NCBI GenBank assembly: GCA_947561715.1
Contig: OX387197.1
Coordinates: 4,345,001 to 4,409,000, forward strand
Direction: 5' to 3'
Length of the DNA stretch: 64,000 bases
Origin: Ascidia mentula
Taxonomy: Eukaryota > Chordata > Ascidiacea > Phlebobranchia > Ascidiidae
Shown: positions 1 to 13,224 of the stretch, one piece after another
Position numbering within the stretch: the stretch's first letter is position 1
How the letters are laid out: every line of letters begins with the position of its first letter
Position numbers and translations under genes: made by a program
The notes under the pieces: generated by a model
Told to the model about the DNA's origin: nothing
Databases searched by the model: none
The model's input: the letters and a program-made list of their open reading frames with translations, nothing else

Positions 1-286
1 TAACCTTGTGTCAATCAAAACACAGTTTTATTTCCAAGAAAACTTGTTTCGCTAAAAAGCATCATCAGTTCTACTTCTAATATACAAACGGAAAAGTCAA
101 AAGCGTTGGAAAAAGGTGGACTTTAGGAAGAATTTATTAAAGTTTGTCATTCAGAAATCGCGCATTTTTGATATGCGATCGCACTTCAACCTGACGATTG
201 TTGCGAACGATACAAAAACATATCTCGGTCTGGAGGAGATGACCCCGCGAAACCTTGTGGTTTTCGAAAGCAAAACGCGGCCTTAC

Positions 287-3200
287 CTTTTCCATGTCAC
301 GTCCCTGCTTGGTGTTGTGGCCGATGCGGCCGATGAAAGACACAAGCTGCTGACGCGCCTTCTCGCCTTGCGTGAGCCACGATTTATGAATGAGCGAAAA
401 CAATAGATCGAGTTGCTGCTCGTTCAGCTGCGGGGAAGCCCCCGAGATGATAGACTGCACGTTTTCGGAGACGGACAAGCTAGCGTTGTCCTGTGAGAAA
501 ATAGCGCGAAGATCGGTAACAATGTCCATCAGCTCCATATAAATTAAATCACATTAATGCATTATACGGTATATACAATTAACTTTTTTGAGCATGCAGA
601 CAATTATATACTAGGTGAAGGTTGAAAAAAATATTTTATTAAGATTTTTCTGCTGGCATCATGTAAATTTACCTTTGAATAAAACAAAACAATCCTTTAG
701 TACACTGCAATTGGTAAAAACTGTACAAAGCAGTAGTATTAAAAATACTTGCAGCATTGAAATACCAACCTGCAATTTCCAAAGTAAACCCAGTTCATCT
801 GAACTTAGTTTATCTCCTATGAACTCAACAACTTTACGAATCTTGTCGCAGTATTGTGATTGGTCAATATGACCGTCCAATGAAATGCTGAGTAGTTTAT
901 TGTCAACCAACCAATCCAAGACCTTGTCTCGGTCAATGGTTGAATCGCTCATAGAGAACTGGTTTGATTCTTCGATAAGCTTCGTTACCTGCAAAATGAA
1001 AATTTTTGAAATGTAACAAACTTTTTTATATCCAACCACTCTGCAAGGATTATTCTTGTGTGTCTACATGTCAGATGGCAGAAAACAGACAGTTGAAACA
1101 CACAAAGTGTTTGTCTTTAATATCATGTTAGGACAGTGATGTCAGACACACATACCTCAATGAAAGGTATAAGCAAGAAAGTTTACAGATTTACGGCAAA
1201 ATTCACACAAAAATGGCTTTTCAGTTTGATAAGGGCACTGTATTTTTGGTATCAGAACAAATCTATACACTTACTTCTTTTAATGCATTCATCTTTGCAT
1301 TAAAGTGTGGACACTTCACCATTCTAAGAGTGACTTCCAGTCTGAGATCGTCAACTGATGTCACATCCTTAGTCCACATCACCCTACAAACTCCCTTCAT
1401 CGCAGTGAGAAGATCGCTCAAAGAACCAAGTTTCTGCAATGAATATAATATACCCATACAAAATAACAGAAAATATTTTTTTTTGTGATAATTTGGAAAA
1501 TAAGGCAACTAAAAAATGTTAAAGTTAGATCTGACAGAGCATTAATTTTTGTCTGTTTTTATTTGTTTTCCATGAATTTTGCCTGTTATTTGGATACTCA
1601 AGTTTTCCTACTTTATCTTACAAAACATAATTTTCAAACCTTTAACTTAAAATCATCTTCTGACAGCTCCCGAATATATTTCACCGCAAGTTCAAGAACT
1701 GGAGCAATGTAAGACTGAACACACGCTGGATTTAACCAATCCGCACACAGAGAGAAGGGTTGAAGGACTGCAGCTAATTGTGATGCATCCAGTGAGTTGT
1801 TCCGCCCTAGTGCTGCTTGAATTTCGATTAACCCACCCTGAACATACACAATTAATTTACAAAATTTCGCCCCAAAACAAGTCTGAAAACGATTCATAAA
1901 AACCATTTGCTACTCAATACATACAATTCCATGACAATAAACTTCATAGGATAGCCTGCTCAAGCCTACTGTTAATTTTGGTACCTTAAAGCAAAAGGTG
2001 TTGATCAGGTTGACCATCCATCCACGATGATCACAAAATCTTGGTATTTTTTTGTTGTCAAGACCAGAAGGCCTGGCATAACACTTGTCTAAGCCACCAA
2101 ATTTAGTTTCCCACGACGATTGATTCCATGTTTTGTATTTGTTTTTTACATTCCATGCACAGTCTGGATCAAATGCCTGAGAACAAGACATCAACAAATT
2201 TAAAATCCTGCAATGTCTTCTTGCAACTGTTACAAAATATTTTACAGAAAAAAAAAAAAAGAAAAAAAAAGTAACAAAATACATCATTGAGAAATAAATT
2301 ACACACAACCAAGCACTAACTAAAAACATTATAGGCTGTTGCCCAAACTATGCATTTGTGAATATATATCACAAATATCCCACAATTCTTTAAAGATGTG
2401 TGCAATCACATAACACAATAATTTCAGGAACAGAAAACAAACAGCAGTTTGACGACAAAGGAATATTGTTGTGAATGCTTCAAATTAAAAATATATATGG
2501 CAAAAATATTGACTTGTCAGTTGCATGAACATCAAACTTACTGTACTAAGTATTTGCAGCATGGATATAGGCAGAGGATCAAACTGCATTCGAGCAACAA
2601 TAAGATCAATAAAAAGCAGCAACATTTCATGGATCCCTTCCTGGACATCTGTAAGCCATCTACAGTGAAACAAATGATAAGATAACTTTTCCCACCAACG
2701 CATATGACATGCGAAAGTGCAAAACACAAGAACACTGCACTTACTTTTGTACTGCGTTAGAGGTAAGCAACTTGTCAAAGCATTCTTGCATGCATCGATC
2801 CAAAAACCTCGTGCAATTTTCATCTTGATTTAGTAAACCTGAAAATTACAGAATTACAATTCATGTTAATAAGCTATCCTCGTAAACACAACGTAATGTA
2901 AGTTTGTCATAATACGCATAACGGAACTGTACAAACCTTCTCGAATTTGTTTTGTTGCAGCAATGAGACATTTTGCTAAAGATTCATCAGTCCTGAAGGG
3001 AATTGACCAATCTTCAGTAAAAACTCTGCCCTCGAGTTCCACAAGGTTGTGGTACGGAAAGTCTAATCTTCCATCTAAAAAATATATATACAGCCAGGGT
3101 AATTGAGAAAAGTATTTTGAAAACAAAATGGCAAGACTTTTAAAATACTCTCAATATCTATCTTTTAAAAGTGAATTTAAAACCTGAATCTTTGGAGTCT

Positions 3201-3609
3201 GAATTCTTCGGATCAACATTTTCATTGCCATGTTCATCATTCTTAACAACATCTTCATACGATGGTGGTGAAGTGCTGTTGTACAAGTCACTAAGAAAAA
3301 GAAACATTCCATTTACAAGAATTCAAACAGATCTGCTATTTTAAATCACCTGCCCTGCAGATCATTCATAATCACATCAGACTCATTTACATTATCATAT
3401 GAAGACATGGGCATTTCACATGTGAGATATGATACAGCTTCATTAAGATCATCTTTCGCGCATTGTAGGGCTCTTCGTACATTGCTTTCATCAAAGAATC
3501 CCATTCCTAAGTCAGTGAACACTTTATGGTTTGAAAAAGTTCTTTTGTATCGGCAAGAAAATCGTAACATACCTATTAGAGCTTCAACATTCTTTTCTGA
3601 GACATCCAT
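287..3609 (-). CDS. USP24: USP24-like ubiquitin C-terminal hydrolase, 5' part (partial)
   Basis: Amino-terminal part of a very large deubiquitinase; family members remove ubiquitin with a USP cysteine-protease domain, which lies outside this window. Exons on the minus strand: 3609-3573, 3506-3350, 3290-3184, 3074-2937, 2838-2745, 2659-2542, 2176-1985, 1837-1640, 1433-1275, 988-770 and 490-287. They join in frame to 541 codons and the gene continues left of position 1. It starts at an ATG with a UBA-like domain (EALIGMGFFDESNVRRALQ), then an acidic linker with SPPSYEDVV. Armadillo-like helical sequence follows with strong resemblance to vertebrate USP24, for example VEFIGDKLSSDELGLLWKLQ and LLFSLIHKSWLTQGEKARQQ. 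Human USP24 is about 2620 residues, so roughly the first fifth is present. Head to head with TRIP13. Confidence is high for family, slightly lower for each exon edge. Confidence 0.92.
3507..3572 (-). other. 66-nt in-frame mini-intron in USP24 exon 1
   Basis: Between codons for EALIG and MGFFDES lies a 66-nt stretch that begins GTATGT and ends TTAG on the minus strand. It is a multiple of three and has no stop, so the open frame runs straight through it. USP24 proteins have an uninterrupted UBA domain here, which argues that it is removed as an intron. Confidence 0.8.
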
Positions 3610-5025
3610 TTTAATATTGGGATATGGAAGAACTTCGTGATGAATAAATCAAGTGTAAGTTATATGCAAAGTTCCATTTGCATTTAAGGGTATATGGTTT
3701 ATGTTTTTGTGCAATACAATGTACCAAAGCAGCTTACATCAGAATTGTCGTAAATCTTTTGCTTAACGTAGGCTATCTGCACAAAGTAAAATATGAAAAA
3801 CCTAAGGATATCAAATGAGCAAAAAAACTTCAAGGTAAATCAGGCAAACACTCGTTTTAATTGCTCACTCAAACCTCAAATACACATATAGGCTGCTAGA
3901 ACCTAAACGCCGCGTGAATTCAACCGGGTCAGCTAAGCGAATTTGCTTTGGGCCGCCGCCCGAATTTTAATCTTATTATAGGTTACTTATGGCCTGCAAT
4001 CGGGAATGATATCTCCTTAAAAAGAGGAACCAGAGTTTGATAAACAAACAAATTATTATTTTTACAATACAAACACACGATTTATATTGAAATTGCAATT
4101 TAAGTTCCTCACAAAACCATTAATCAGCAAATGAAATAAGTTTTGCAGCGTAAATCGTTGTGAGGATATCGTTGAACTGCGTGTTCGCCATACAGTTACT
4201 CAAGCGTGAAGTGCGCGGGTTGTTTGATTAATAACAATAGATGATAAAATATTTTTTAAACTAACCATCTTCCGTTGCCAACAGCACTTAGTGTGTTTTG
4301 TTGTTGAATGCTATTAAACTCTTGAAATATTTTGCATTATTTTTGGGTCTGTGCATCACTGGTGAAGTTTTTAGTTCTTGCAAAATATATATTAGATAAT
4401 CGTGAGCACAAGCAGCAAAGCATTAGTTTGTTACCTTAAAAAGCTGCTTTTTAGTTGTTGCACAACCTTTTCGTGACATTGGCAATAGTACACTAATTGT
4501 CAGACACTGTGTAATCCCATTTTGCACTTTAAATTATCACAGAAATCGATCGGTTATGGTGTAGGCTACCAAATTGAAATGAAATGTTGCAAAAGGTTAC
4601 CGATAATCCGCACAATATAAATTAGCTGATGCACTAACATTCAGAAATGTTGCGATTCTCCACGCAAATAACGAACTTCTGAGTGGTGCAGGTACATTTT
4701 ACAGACAACTGAAAAAAAACTCTGGAGTCGTTTAAGTGTTTTAACTGGTAGTAATGCAATACACAATAATAAAATAGGTTTGTGTCAAGAGAACAGATTT
4801 AAGTGATAATAAATCGTGATTATGTGTTGTCCTAGATTTTCTACCACATGGAATCCTAAAAACCTGGCATTTATGAATATTATATATGTGTTTATGTATT
4901 TCTAAGAAAAAAAAACTTATAAAAAAAAAGAAGAAAATTTTTTCTGTGACCACATTTGTGCCAATGATTTTATTTCATCAACAGACTGTTAGTTGTATTG
5001 TTGGTGGCAAACTGTGTAAACAAGA
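3610..5025. other. Divergent intergenic region between USP24 and TRIP13
   Basis: No gene is seen. The two genes are transcribed away from each other, so this 1.4 kb must hold both promoters and 5' leaders. I could not fix a TATA box or initiator with confidence. Confidence 0.5.
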
Positions 5026-6769
5026 ATGGCAACTGACATTGAGAAGCTTCTGAATGGTCACCACGGTAGTTATAAGCACACCAAGAGTGATCGCTTTCAC
5101 ATTGAAGTGTGCCAGAAAGACACAAGTCCTCTCAAATTTTCTAACATCAAGCAGATCACAATGCAGCACTTAAGAAAGCATCCTCAATTTGTTCATGAAA
5201 CTGCCATTGTCAACAATTCAATGCCCAGCAAGCACATAGCAAAACTCTCTGTGTATCATGACAAAGATGAATCACTCGTTAAATTTGGCAACATTCCTAT
5301 TGATGAGGATTGTTTGTCATTTTATATTTACCGGATGCACAGTGAAGAACAGGAAGATGAACTTCTTGATGAAGAGGAAGAAGAGCTTCCGGCAGCCACC
5401 CATTGGCTCTTGCCCTCGAAGTCATTCTCAGATATATGGGACTCCCTTTATTATGATACCGAGGTCAAAAGGAACTTGATTAACTACGCCATAACAGGAT
5501 TGCTTTTTGCCGACAAGGGTGTAAACCAGAATCTGATTTCCTGGAATCGTGTTGTTTTGCTTCATGGGCCACCGGGAACCGGAAAAACTTCGCTTTGTCG
5601 GGCACTTGCGCACAAGATTTCTATTCGAATGTCACAGCGCTTTACTTCTGCCTCTTTGTTGGAAGTGAACAGTCACAGCCTGTTTTCCAAATGGTTTTCA
5701 GAAAGTGGGAAATTAGTGATGAAAATGTTCAAAAAGGTATAAATGTGGTCTTTATGGGTTGGTTGGTATATTTTGGAGTTCAATTTAATATCTATCTTGT
5801 AAAAAGCTTGAGTATTTCAACATTGTTACATTAATATATTAATATATATAGACACCTTGGTCTTCAGTGGACTGTCAGTTATACACCTTTTCAAAATAAA
5901 TCAATACTAGTGCATATAGAGATCCTTATTCAGATTAATAAGAAGCTTTGTTGATAGAATTTCTACTAATTATATATATACAGGATTTTTTTTGTTTTGA
6001 AAATTGTTCAATCATGTGTACACTTATTATATGAGCACTTCATGAAAGTAGCTCGATATCATATCGCTGGTTAACCTTTCTGTGTAAATTGTTTTGCAAA
6101 AAATTTCTTAACCATTTTTTGTAAACACTGTGTATATATATGTGGAAAACTATTTTTCTTTAATTTTTAATTTGCATTTAAAAGGTTGAAGAGCTACTGG
6201 AAGATGATTCACACTTAGTTTGTTTGCTTGTGGATGAAGTTGAAAGTTTGACAGCAGCAAGATCTTCTGTTGCCAGTGGTACTGAGCCATCTGATGCGAT
6301 TAGGGTAGTGAATGCTTTGTTGACACAAATCGACCGACTGAAGCGCTACAAAAATGTTCTCATTCTGACCACATCAAATGTGACCGAAAAAATCGATGTT
6401 GCATTTGTAGACAGGGCTGACATAAAGTTCTACATCGGGCTGCCATCTCCCTTTGCAATTTACGGAATGTATTGTTCTTGTGTAAATGAGCTTGCGAGAG
6501 TTGGTATAATTTACCCAAAGGAGCCACTGCATCCAAACCCTGCTGACCTAACAAAGCAAACCACAGTCAGTGAGAACAGCCTCCAGCTGCTGGAGATCGC
6601 CAACACAAGTGAAGGTCTGAGTGGAAGGACAATCAGAAAGTTGCCATTTCTTGCCTACTCCCATTTTTTGCACAACAAGCCTAGCGTGTCTTTTCACGAG
6701 TTTCTGGGCGCACTTACCAAAGCCATCTCATTGCAGTTTGAAGAACGTCAAAACCTAGTTAAGTCTTAA
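5026..6769 (+). CDS. TRIP13: TRIP13 / PCH2 AAA+ ATPase (pachytene checkpoint protein 2)
   Basis: AAA+ remodeller that, in studied species, opens closed HORMA-domain proteins (MAD2, HORMADs) with the adaptor p31comet, acting in the spindle checkpoint and in meiotic chromosome axis control. Two exons: 5026-5736 and 6185-6769, joined in phase 0, 431 residues (human TRIP13 has 432). Walker A (GPPGTGKT) is at about residues 181-188. Walker B (CLLVDEVESL) has its Asp-Glu pair at about 254-255. Sensor-type ILTTSNVTEKID and the family block FVDRADIKFYIG follow, and the C-terminal EGLSGRTIRKLPFLA block is intact. The N-terminal region includes an acidic run (residues about 105-125). The ATG at 5026 gives the expected N-terminus. 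The single 448-bp intron follows KMFKK. No sign of damage. Confidence 0.97.
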
Positions 6770-7271
6770 TGCTACTCGAATGCAAATTCATTTTTTCGTG
6801 TTTTTTATTGTATCTGTTGATATACTACTTTACACTATTTGACCAATTTGATTCTGTTTTAAAACTCTTACATCAAAAGGTATGTATGTTTTGTGCCTTT
6901 TAGTTATTGTTATTTTACAAAAGAACGTTTTCAAAACCTCTCTGGTAAAACTATAGATAAACAATAGCAAGTCGGTATAATAGCTTTAGACGTCACAAAG
7001 TACACATTCGGAGCAGGGTGGTTGAAAATTCGGATCAGGTAAGGACTAGTTTAATAAGATTTTGTGCAATTTTTTCAACCCACCTCCAACGAATGTGCCG
7101 GGTAAACTGAAACACTGAACCTGGGGGAATTACCAGCTGGTAATTTCCAAACATTTGGAAATGTTATCAATGGCCGTTTTATTTTCTAACATGCAGCGAT
7201 TTATTTCCAAAGTCTGCCATAAACGGAAGGCATCGTTCAGATTTCAACCAAAGAAAGTAAAACAAAGTCCA
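6770..7271. other. Intergenic, nothing recognised
   Basis: The stretch separates the ends of TRIP13 (plus) and the next gene (minus), which converge. It must contain both 3' ends; no clear AATAAA signal was assigned. Confidence 0.4.
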
Positions 7272-8721
7272 TCATATAGCATATGCGCACGCTATGGCTG
7301 AATAGTAAGCTAATGAACCCGCCAGTGCAGCGATTATAAGATGAACGAAGCTGGAACCTCTGTAAACTCCACTTGGGAGACCTTCTAAACCATCCGGAAG
7401 CCAGAATGTATAAACCGCCAAGACGTAACAAATAGCTGAAAATTAAGGACAGTCAGTTACACATTGATGCGTTGGTTAAAAATAGACATAAAACCGAATA
7501 TAAACCACTTTTCTGGCCACAATAAAATAGATGACTTTTCAGTGAACATGCCTTGGCACAATTGGAAATAGGCCTACGGATACACAATCTATACGCACCG
7601 GTCACGAAAGACAAAGTCCTTAGACCATAGTACAAGAAGTTGCGTCTTCGACAAAACTCGATGACGAATTCAACCAGTTGAACGGAACCCGATACAACAA
7701 AGGTTATCCAAAAAATATGTCCAGCTTCTAAATGTTCATGAAATGAGTGTAAATTAGGCTTAGTTTCAAACATCCGAACAAACTAAAGTTAGCGTTTAGG
7801 TTATCACCAAAGTATATAGGCCAGGCCTAACAAAAGTCCAACTATACCGTACAAAAATCCATCTATGTGAGGAAATGGATCCATCCATTTAACAGAAGTA
7901 TTGGCTATTGCTATCCCTACAAAACAAATGTATCGGTGTTCGTTAGTCGTCCCAAAACCAAGTGGTGACATAATAGTCCAGTGTTGTGATACTTACTCGC
8001 CACAGTTAACACCAAGTTCATGAGCAGCGCAATGGCTGCGACACTTTTTACTGCATGGGCAAGAAACAACAGCAAGGCTAAAAAATGGCAAACGAGCCCT
8101 CCAAGTAATAGCAAAAGAACACCTCCTCTGGTCTCGTTCAGCATTTCTGAAAAGTGTTGCTGGGAAAATTATTGCGACATTTTCTTACTCAATAGAACCA
8201 GTAGCAATAATTTATCAGGCCAAAAAAATATTACTTAATGCCATAATGTGACTTTTATAGCTAGGTATATTTGTAGCCTTTAAGACTATAGCCTATACGG
8301 ATCTATTATGCAAAACAAAGTAGAATTAATAATGCATAGGCTATGTCAGAAAAGTGCAGCGGCGATGTGTATCCTATATTTCTGTCTTTACAAACTTTGA
8401 ATGAAAGGTTTATAAAAAAAAAGTAACCGCGTTGTTTTCTATACTGTTAACATTGTATACAAGAAAATAATTCGGCGAAATCGATAACATTTACAGCATT
8501 AAATAATTTATGCATTTATTCCAAACACACCTGTACTGTCGTTATAGCCTACCGTTGGATATTCTGCTGCAGCCTTGTTCGTCGCAAAATGCTATCAGAC
8601 CAAGACTAGATTTAGACTGTTCCCTTCTAACCCAGTTCTGTGACAGAATCGCCTTCAAAGCGAAGGCAAGCGATATACTCAGACAAAACCCGGTCCAACA
8701 ATTGTTTTTGTTGAACTCCAT
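7272..8721 (-). CDS. Claudin/PMP22-like multi-span membrane protein (gene 1)
   Basis: Five exons at 8721-8553, 8146-7997, 7916-7848, 7727-7599 and 7435-7272, all junctions phase 1, 226 residues. Exon 1 holds the first span and an extracellular loop with the claudin-superfamily pattern W...GLI..C...C (QNWVRR then SLGLIAFCDEQGC). Exon 2 is a single hydrophobic span with a loop. Exon 3 is a short polar piece containing a possible glycosylation site (NTS). Exon 4 is another span (FWITFVVSGSVQLVEFVIEF). Exon 5 has two hydrophobic parts around DGLEGLPSGVYRGSSF, the family's second-loop pattern. That makes five hydrophobic segments rather than four, so topology is uncertain. Gene 2 at 13.2 kb is a close paralogue with almost identical exon sizes. 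Claudin-like proteins form or regulate junctions, or act as tetraspan adaptors; the specific role is unknown. Confidence 0.75.
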
Positions 8722-10676
8722 CACCAATAATTCTAACCAAAAACCTTTAAATTGTTAAAGGATATTCTGCGTGAGCTTAACAGTAAAGCATTTCGTTTAC
8801 ATCTTTCGCTGCACTTCTAACGACGCGAACAGTGTGAGTGGAACGCTGCCTTTTTCAACCCTGCAATCAAAATGCCCACTTGAGAATTCCAAAACCGCAA
8901 TAGAAATGCAGGGTACAAAATTAGAAGCATGCACAGCAGGGTGCGAAAACCTTTCATTTCAACAGACCTCGGCTGTCATTTGGATCATTGATCAACAGAA
9001 TTCAACATACACTGATTGTAGGATACAGATCCTTAATTGCCGTGTACTTTTTTATATGCGTGCAATTCTCAACCTTTTATTCCAATTTGCAGTTTCACAG
9101 CAAACAGATAAATAAAACTAGAATAAACACGATTTAAAACTAAATGCCTACACGGCTCCACCTTATTCAAATAGAATGCAACTGATCACAGCCAAGAAGG
9201 CATTAAAATAACGTACAAATAACTAGATTGCAATGGATACACTAACTCAACATTACAAGCACGCGCACAACCAAACACAAAATAAGTTTTCGCGCATGAG
9301 TGCACCCACAGAAATCATACTCAGTTCTGTCCGTTACACTGATCTTGAGCTTGGTCTCATGTTTGCTTACTATACACTGCGTTGCCCGGAAACTGTCCGA
9401 TAGAACAGCACGTTGTGTCTGCATTCCCTGGAAAGTGCAAGGACTACGGTGGAGCGTACATCAGTGAAACAGGGCGAACGTTATAGACTCTGTTAAAAGA
9501 GCATCGCCGCGACGTTGCAGCGAAGAATAGCCATAGAACAGCACTGGCGAAACACGCTGCCACACTCGGCCACCGAGTTAACTTTGATGAGGTCCAAATC
9601 CTAGAGATGGAGGAGGACCACACAAAGCGTTTATTCCTAGAGACGCTCCACATTCACAAGAACAACCAATGCGTGAATGACAAGGGGCAATGTGTGTACT
9701 TTCCAGTGGTTCATAACGATTTGTTGTAACTGTTACGCCCCGCTACACACCTGGTCACGTGACAATACAAGCGGTACCAATGTTATCCGTTCTCTTTTTT
9801 CTTGTGTTTTTCTTACGTTTTTCTTGCGTTTTTACTGTTTATGCGTTTGCAACAAAAATAGCAGTATATCCCTGGAAAGTGTTTGAATTTCTCGGTCTCC
9901 TTTGATCTGCCTCTAACTATCAGAATGACTCTGTTAAAATTATGCATTTGTTATGGAAACTATGGTGAAGGTCTAAATACTTCGTCTATAGACTTGGTGG
10001 TAAAAACGTATTTTGTTGTAATACAAGTGCAAGTGCGCATATAGGCCTATATACTTCGAGTAAATCACAAACAAAGTGATTACTTATAAATCATTTGCAT
10101 ATAGCTAATTGCTAGGTTACGATTGTGGATCTTAATTGCGCTGCCTTGTTTGTGGGACATGTATTGTATTTTCACTTGCTTTGTTCACTTGAACTACGGT
10201 CAACACAGCATACGGAAGAAAGCTTGTAGCTCGAATGAGTTTACAAAACAAGAAATAGACTGTAATCATTATTACAGAGCTTAAGCAGTTGTTTGCGGTT
10301 ACATCCTGACAAATCAACGTACTTCACAACCTGAAACAGAAAGCTGACAGAAATTTAGAGAAAAGTCCTATAACCTACTATAGGGTGTATATTAGTGTGC
10401 AAAAAATCTCGGTCGTCCAAAAAAGGGTTTTGGCTGTATTAGTTTGGTCGTTAAACATGTGTATCGGTTGCATATACGTCACTAATAACGATTTTTGCAA
10501 CATGTTCAAATTGAATGAAGGCAATAAGTGTACAGTCTGTTACATATTCAATACGCCTGTCATCTTTAAAGTTTAAGAGAAACGCCAAAGTTGGCATGAA
10601 TTTCATAACGTATAGCCTACGCATAGTAAATAGCTATTGCATATCTGACGTTATTTGCTCTTCTTAGTTTGCGTTC
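8722..10676. other. Intergenic with one retroelement fragment
   Basis: Apart from the Penelope-like fragment nothing coding is recognised. It lies between the divergent starts of claudin-like genes 1 (minus) and 3 (plus), so it should hold both promoters. Confidence 0.45.
9422..9843 (+). mobile_element. Penelope-like element fragment with GIY-YIG endonuclease domain
   Basis: On the plus strand the translation shows a GIY-YIG endonuclease C-terminus: a GGAYISETGR core, then LKEHRRDV, ALAKHA..LGHRVNFD, and a RLFLE..HI block. That order is typical of the EN domain of Penelope-like retroelements. The tail downstream (from about 9671) recurs in inverted orientation at 13698-13868. No reverse transcriptase is seen upstream, so this is a truncated copy. 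Confidence 0.7.
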
Positions 10677-12701
10677 ATGGCTTCATTTTGTTACTTCCAT
10701 TATAAAATGAGAAACTGTGTAAGAATTTTTCTGTTAATTGGAGAGTTTTGCTTGGTTTTCTCTTTGGGCTTCGCGATTCTAGCGGCAGCCTCTGAACACT
10801 GGGTGGAAAACCCCTTGTGTGATTGCTCTCTGGGAATTCTTTACCTTCGCAATGGATCTAACATTCAAATAATTCCAAAAGGCAAGTGAACCACGCACTT
10901 TATCAAACTATTAAGTGTTTACTAACCTCACAATCTCTCCTGAAAAAACTATTTTAGCTGGACAATCATTGTTACAGCCTATTCGCCAGTAGAGCTTGTG
11001 AGGTTGTTAAACATTATGTCTGGTAGCGTCAGCAACAAACTATCAAATGTATATTATCCGAAAAAATATTCTCGCCGTTGTAGTGTAAACTGCGTGCCAT
11101 GCACCAAACGAACGAGCCTTTTGTGACTTTAACAACACAAGATGGTTTTACCAATAACTGCTACTGATCTTTCATTGCAGAACTACGCAGCAGAGAAAGA
11201 AGCATTATGGCCGTATTGTTGACCACTGGTATTATCACCAATATTATTGCCGTGATCGGACTCTGCAGAACCTTTACAATGAAATGGAATTTTGGTTCAG
11301 CTTTATGCTCATGTGCGTTCAAAGGTTTTAAAACTTGTAGAAAGTTTATCGTTTGACTAGAGAGAGTAAATAGCATATAACACGAATCAAAGTAGCTTTA
11401 AAATGAAATATAAATGCGGAGATCGTGGCAGAAATTATGTTTTGTTAGTATAGCCAAATCAAATGTTCAATTGGACCTATACAGGAACTCTAAACATGGT
11501 TGAAGATTTAACGTCTGTTTTATTTTTTCAAAGCAATCTGGGGAGATTATTCTTCGTACTAATTGTGCGCTAAACACCGACGTTCAAACTATAAACTTTT
11601 TCCCAGAATATAATGAAGAGTTTTGATTTTTAATTCCAATAACATGATAAATACACAGTGTTGGGCATAAGTAAACCGATTATTGTTTAGGTTTGTTCTA
11701 CTATATGGCGGTCGTTGTGTTTCTTATCCACGGTTTGCATGGTCTTCCCCATACTGCATACAAAGGAAGAAGTGTTTACGTGCTGATGGGATCCTGGGTG
11801 CTGATATTTTGGTCATGCTTTTGTATGTGCGTTGTACTTCGAAATACGCCACCGAGTGACGAAGGTAAATTCATTTGATTTTTTATGTGTTATTCTCACA
11901 TTCATCTGCCTTGATTTGTTTGCTACTCTTGTTGCCGTTTCAAACCCTGTTTTAGACTACAGTTGTAATAGATGGACTATAAATGAAATTCCCTGTTTGT
12001 GATATGCGAGAAGCGTTACAACACAGTAGTTCTAAATACTATATTTGATTGAGCGTTTGTTAGTATTTTGACCATCCACCGTTGTTAATATACATGTCAG
12101 CTAGGATACTTGACAGTAGTTAATACATTTAATACATTGAATGCACTGCAGATATTGAAGCTGGTCCAAATAAGCTAACAAACCGCGCCGAAAACTGTCT
12201 AAGCATTGAATCAAAAGGTAAATACAATTTAGTGTAGTAAATGTTGTTGTAGTCACAATAGGTTTGTGGCAAAAGAATAGTTCCGATCTGAATTTTGTAA
12301 GAATTTTCAAAATAGAAAAGCAATAGACAACAGCATTTTGCAAGAAAATCAAAAAGACAGCAGCAACCACAATCACACAGAGGCGATAAGAATAATAGTA
12401 AATAGTCGTCCTGTTGTTCCGGTTTCGGCCAAAACATATTTTTTATCGGCAAATGCGAATAAATACAAGTCAATAATTTTAAGCGAACTTTAAATTTCCT
12501 TGTCGCTTGGATTTTTCCCAAAGAATCTTATGCCCTTTCTCATGATAAACAATTATTTATATATGACCGGTCCTTTACGTATTTAGATTAGGACTTGAAA
12601 TTTGCTCCGTTATAATTTTTACAGAGTTGAAGAACAAGAATGAAAAGAGTAATGTTAAACAAAAATACTGGAACAGCTTTATTTCAATTTTAAGGCTGTA
12701 A
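10677..12701 (+). CDS. Claudin/PMP22-like tetraspan protein (gene 3)
   Basis: Five exons: 10677-10881, 11181-11324, 11691-11864, 12152-12217 and 12625-12701, phase 1 throughout, 221 residues from the first ATG or 211 from a second ATG at 10707. Exon 1 has span 1 and a first loop (SEHWVENPLCDCSLGILYL) that only loosely keeps the W-GLW-C-C pattern. Exon 2 carries span 2 (IMAVLLTTGIITNIIAVIGL). Exon 3 carries spans 3 and 4 around HGLHGLPHTAYKGRSVY. The last two exons give a polar, Lys/Asn-rich cytoplasmic tail. The first intron begins GCAAGT, a canonical GC-AG donor; no GT donor gives an open frame. The one-unit exon plan (span 1, span 2, spans 3-4) equals half of the larger genes at 25-46 kb, so this may resemble the ancestral single unit. 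Ligand and role are unknown. Confidence 0.75.
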
Positions 12702-13224
12702 GCAGACAATTTGGGAAAACGCTTTCATGTTGTGAAATTGAGCTTTAATAATTTTTCGTCGAATGTTATTTATGTTGACGCTTATTTCCATTTTATCTCG
12801 ACATGAACATCTTTAATCAAATAAAATGATTGCTTAAGATTGACAGTGTCCAAAATAATGAAGTTACAAAGATATCCTGAACTCTACCAAAATAAAATAA
12901 ACCTTTCGTGGTGTCCGGTGGTAAAGGATCAGACAAACGATTTAAATACATCAAAATTCCACATTTTACTAAACGATCTAAAATGTAAAACTGTAGTTGG
13001 CATCGTATTTCCTTGAACTGTTTCTTTTTATATTGTTAGAACTCTCTGTTTTAGATAATTACGCTCTATCATATACCGTATATATATACACATCAATAAA
13101 GGAGTATTGAAAAGTAGTAGCTGCAACGTACAATCTTACGTGAGGAGATGTGACATCTGCACACTTCCTATATAGTAAAATGCCAGTAAATCTTGTAATT
13201 ATCTTCTCAAATTGTCGTTACATA
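12702..13224. other. Intergenic, nothing recognised
   Basis: AT-rich DNA between the convergent ends of genes 3 and 2. No coding sequence or repeat structure was identified. Confidence 0.4.
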
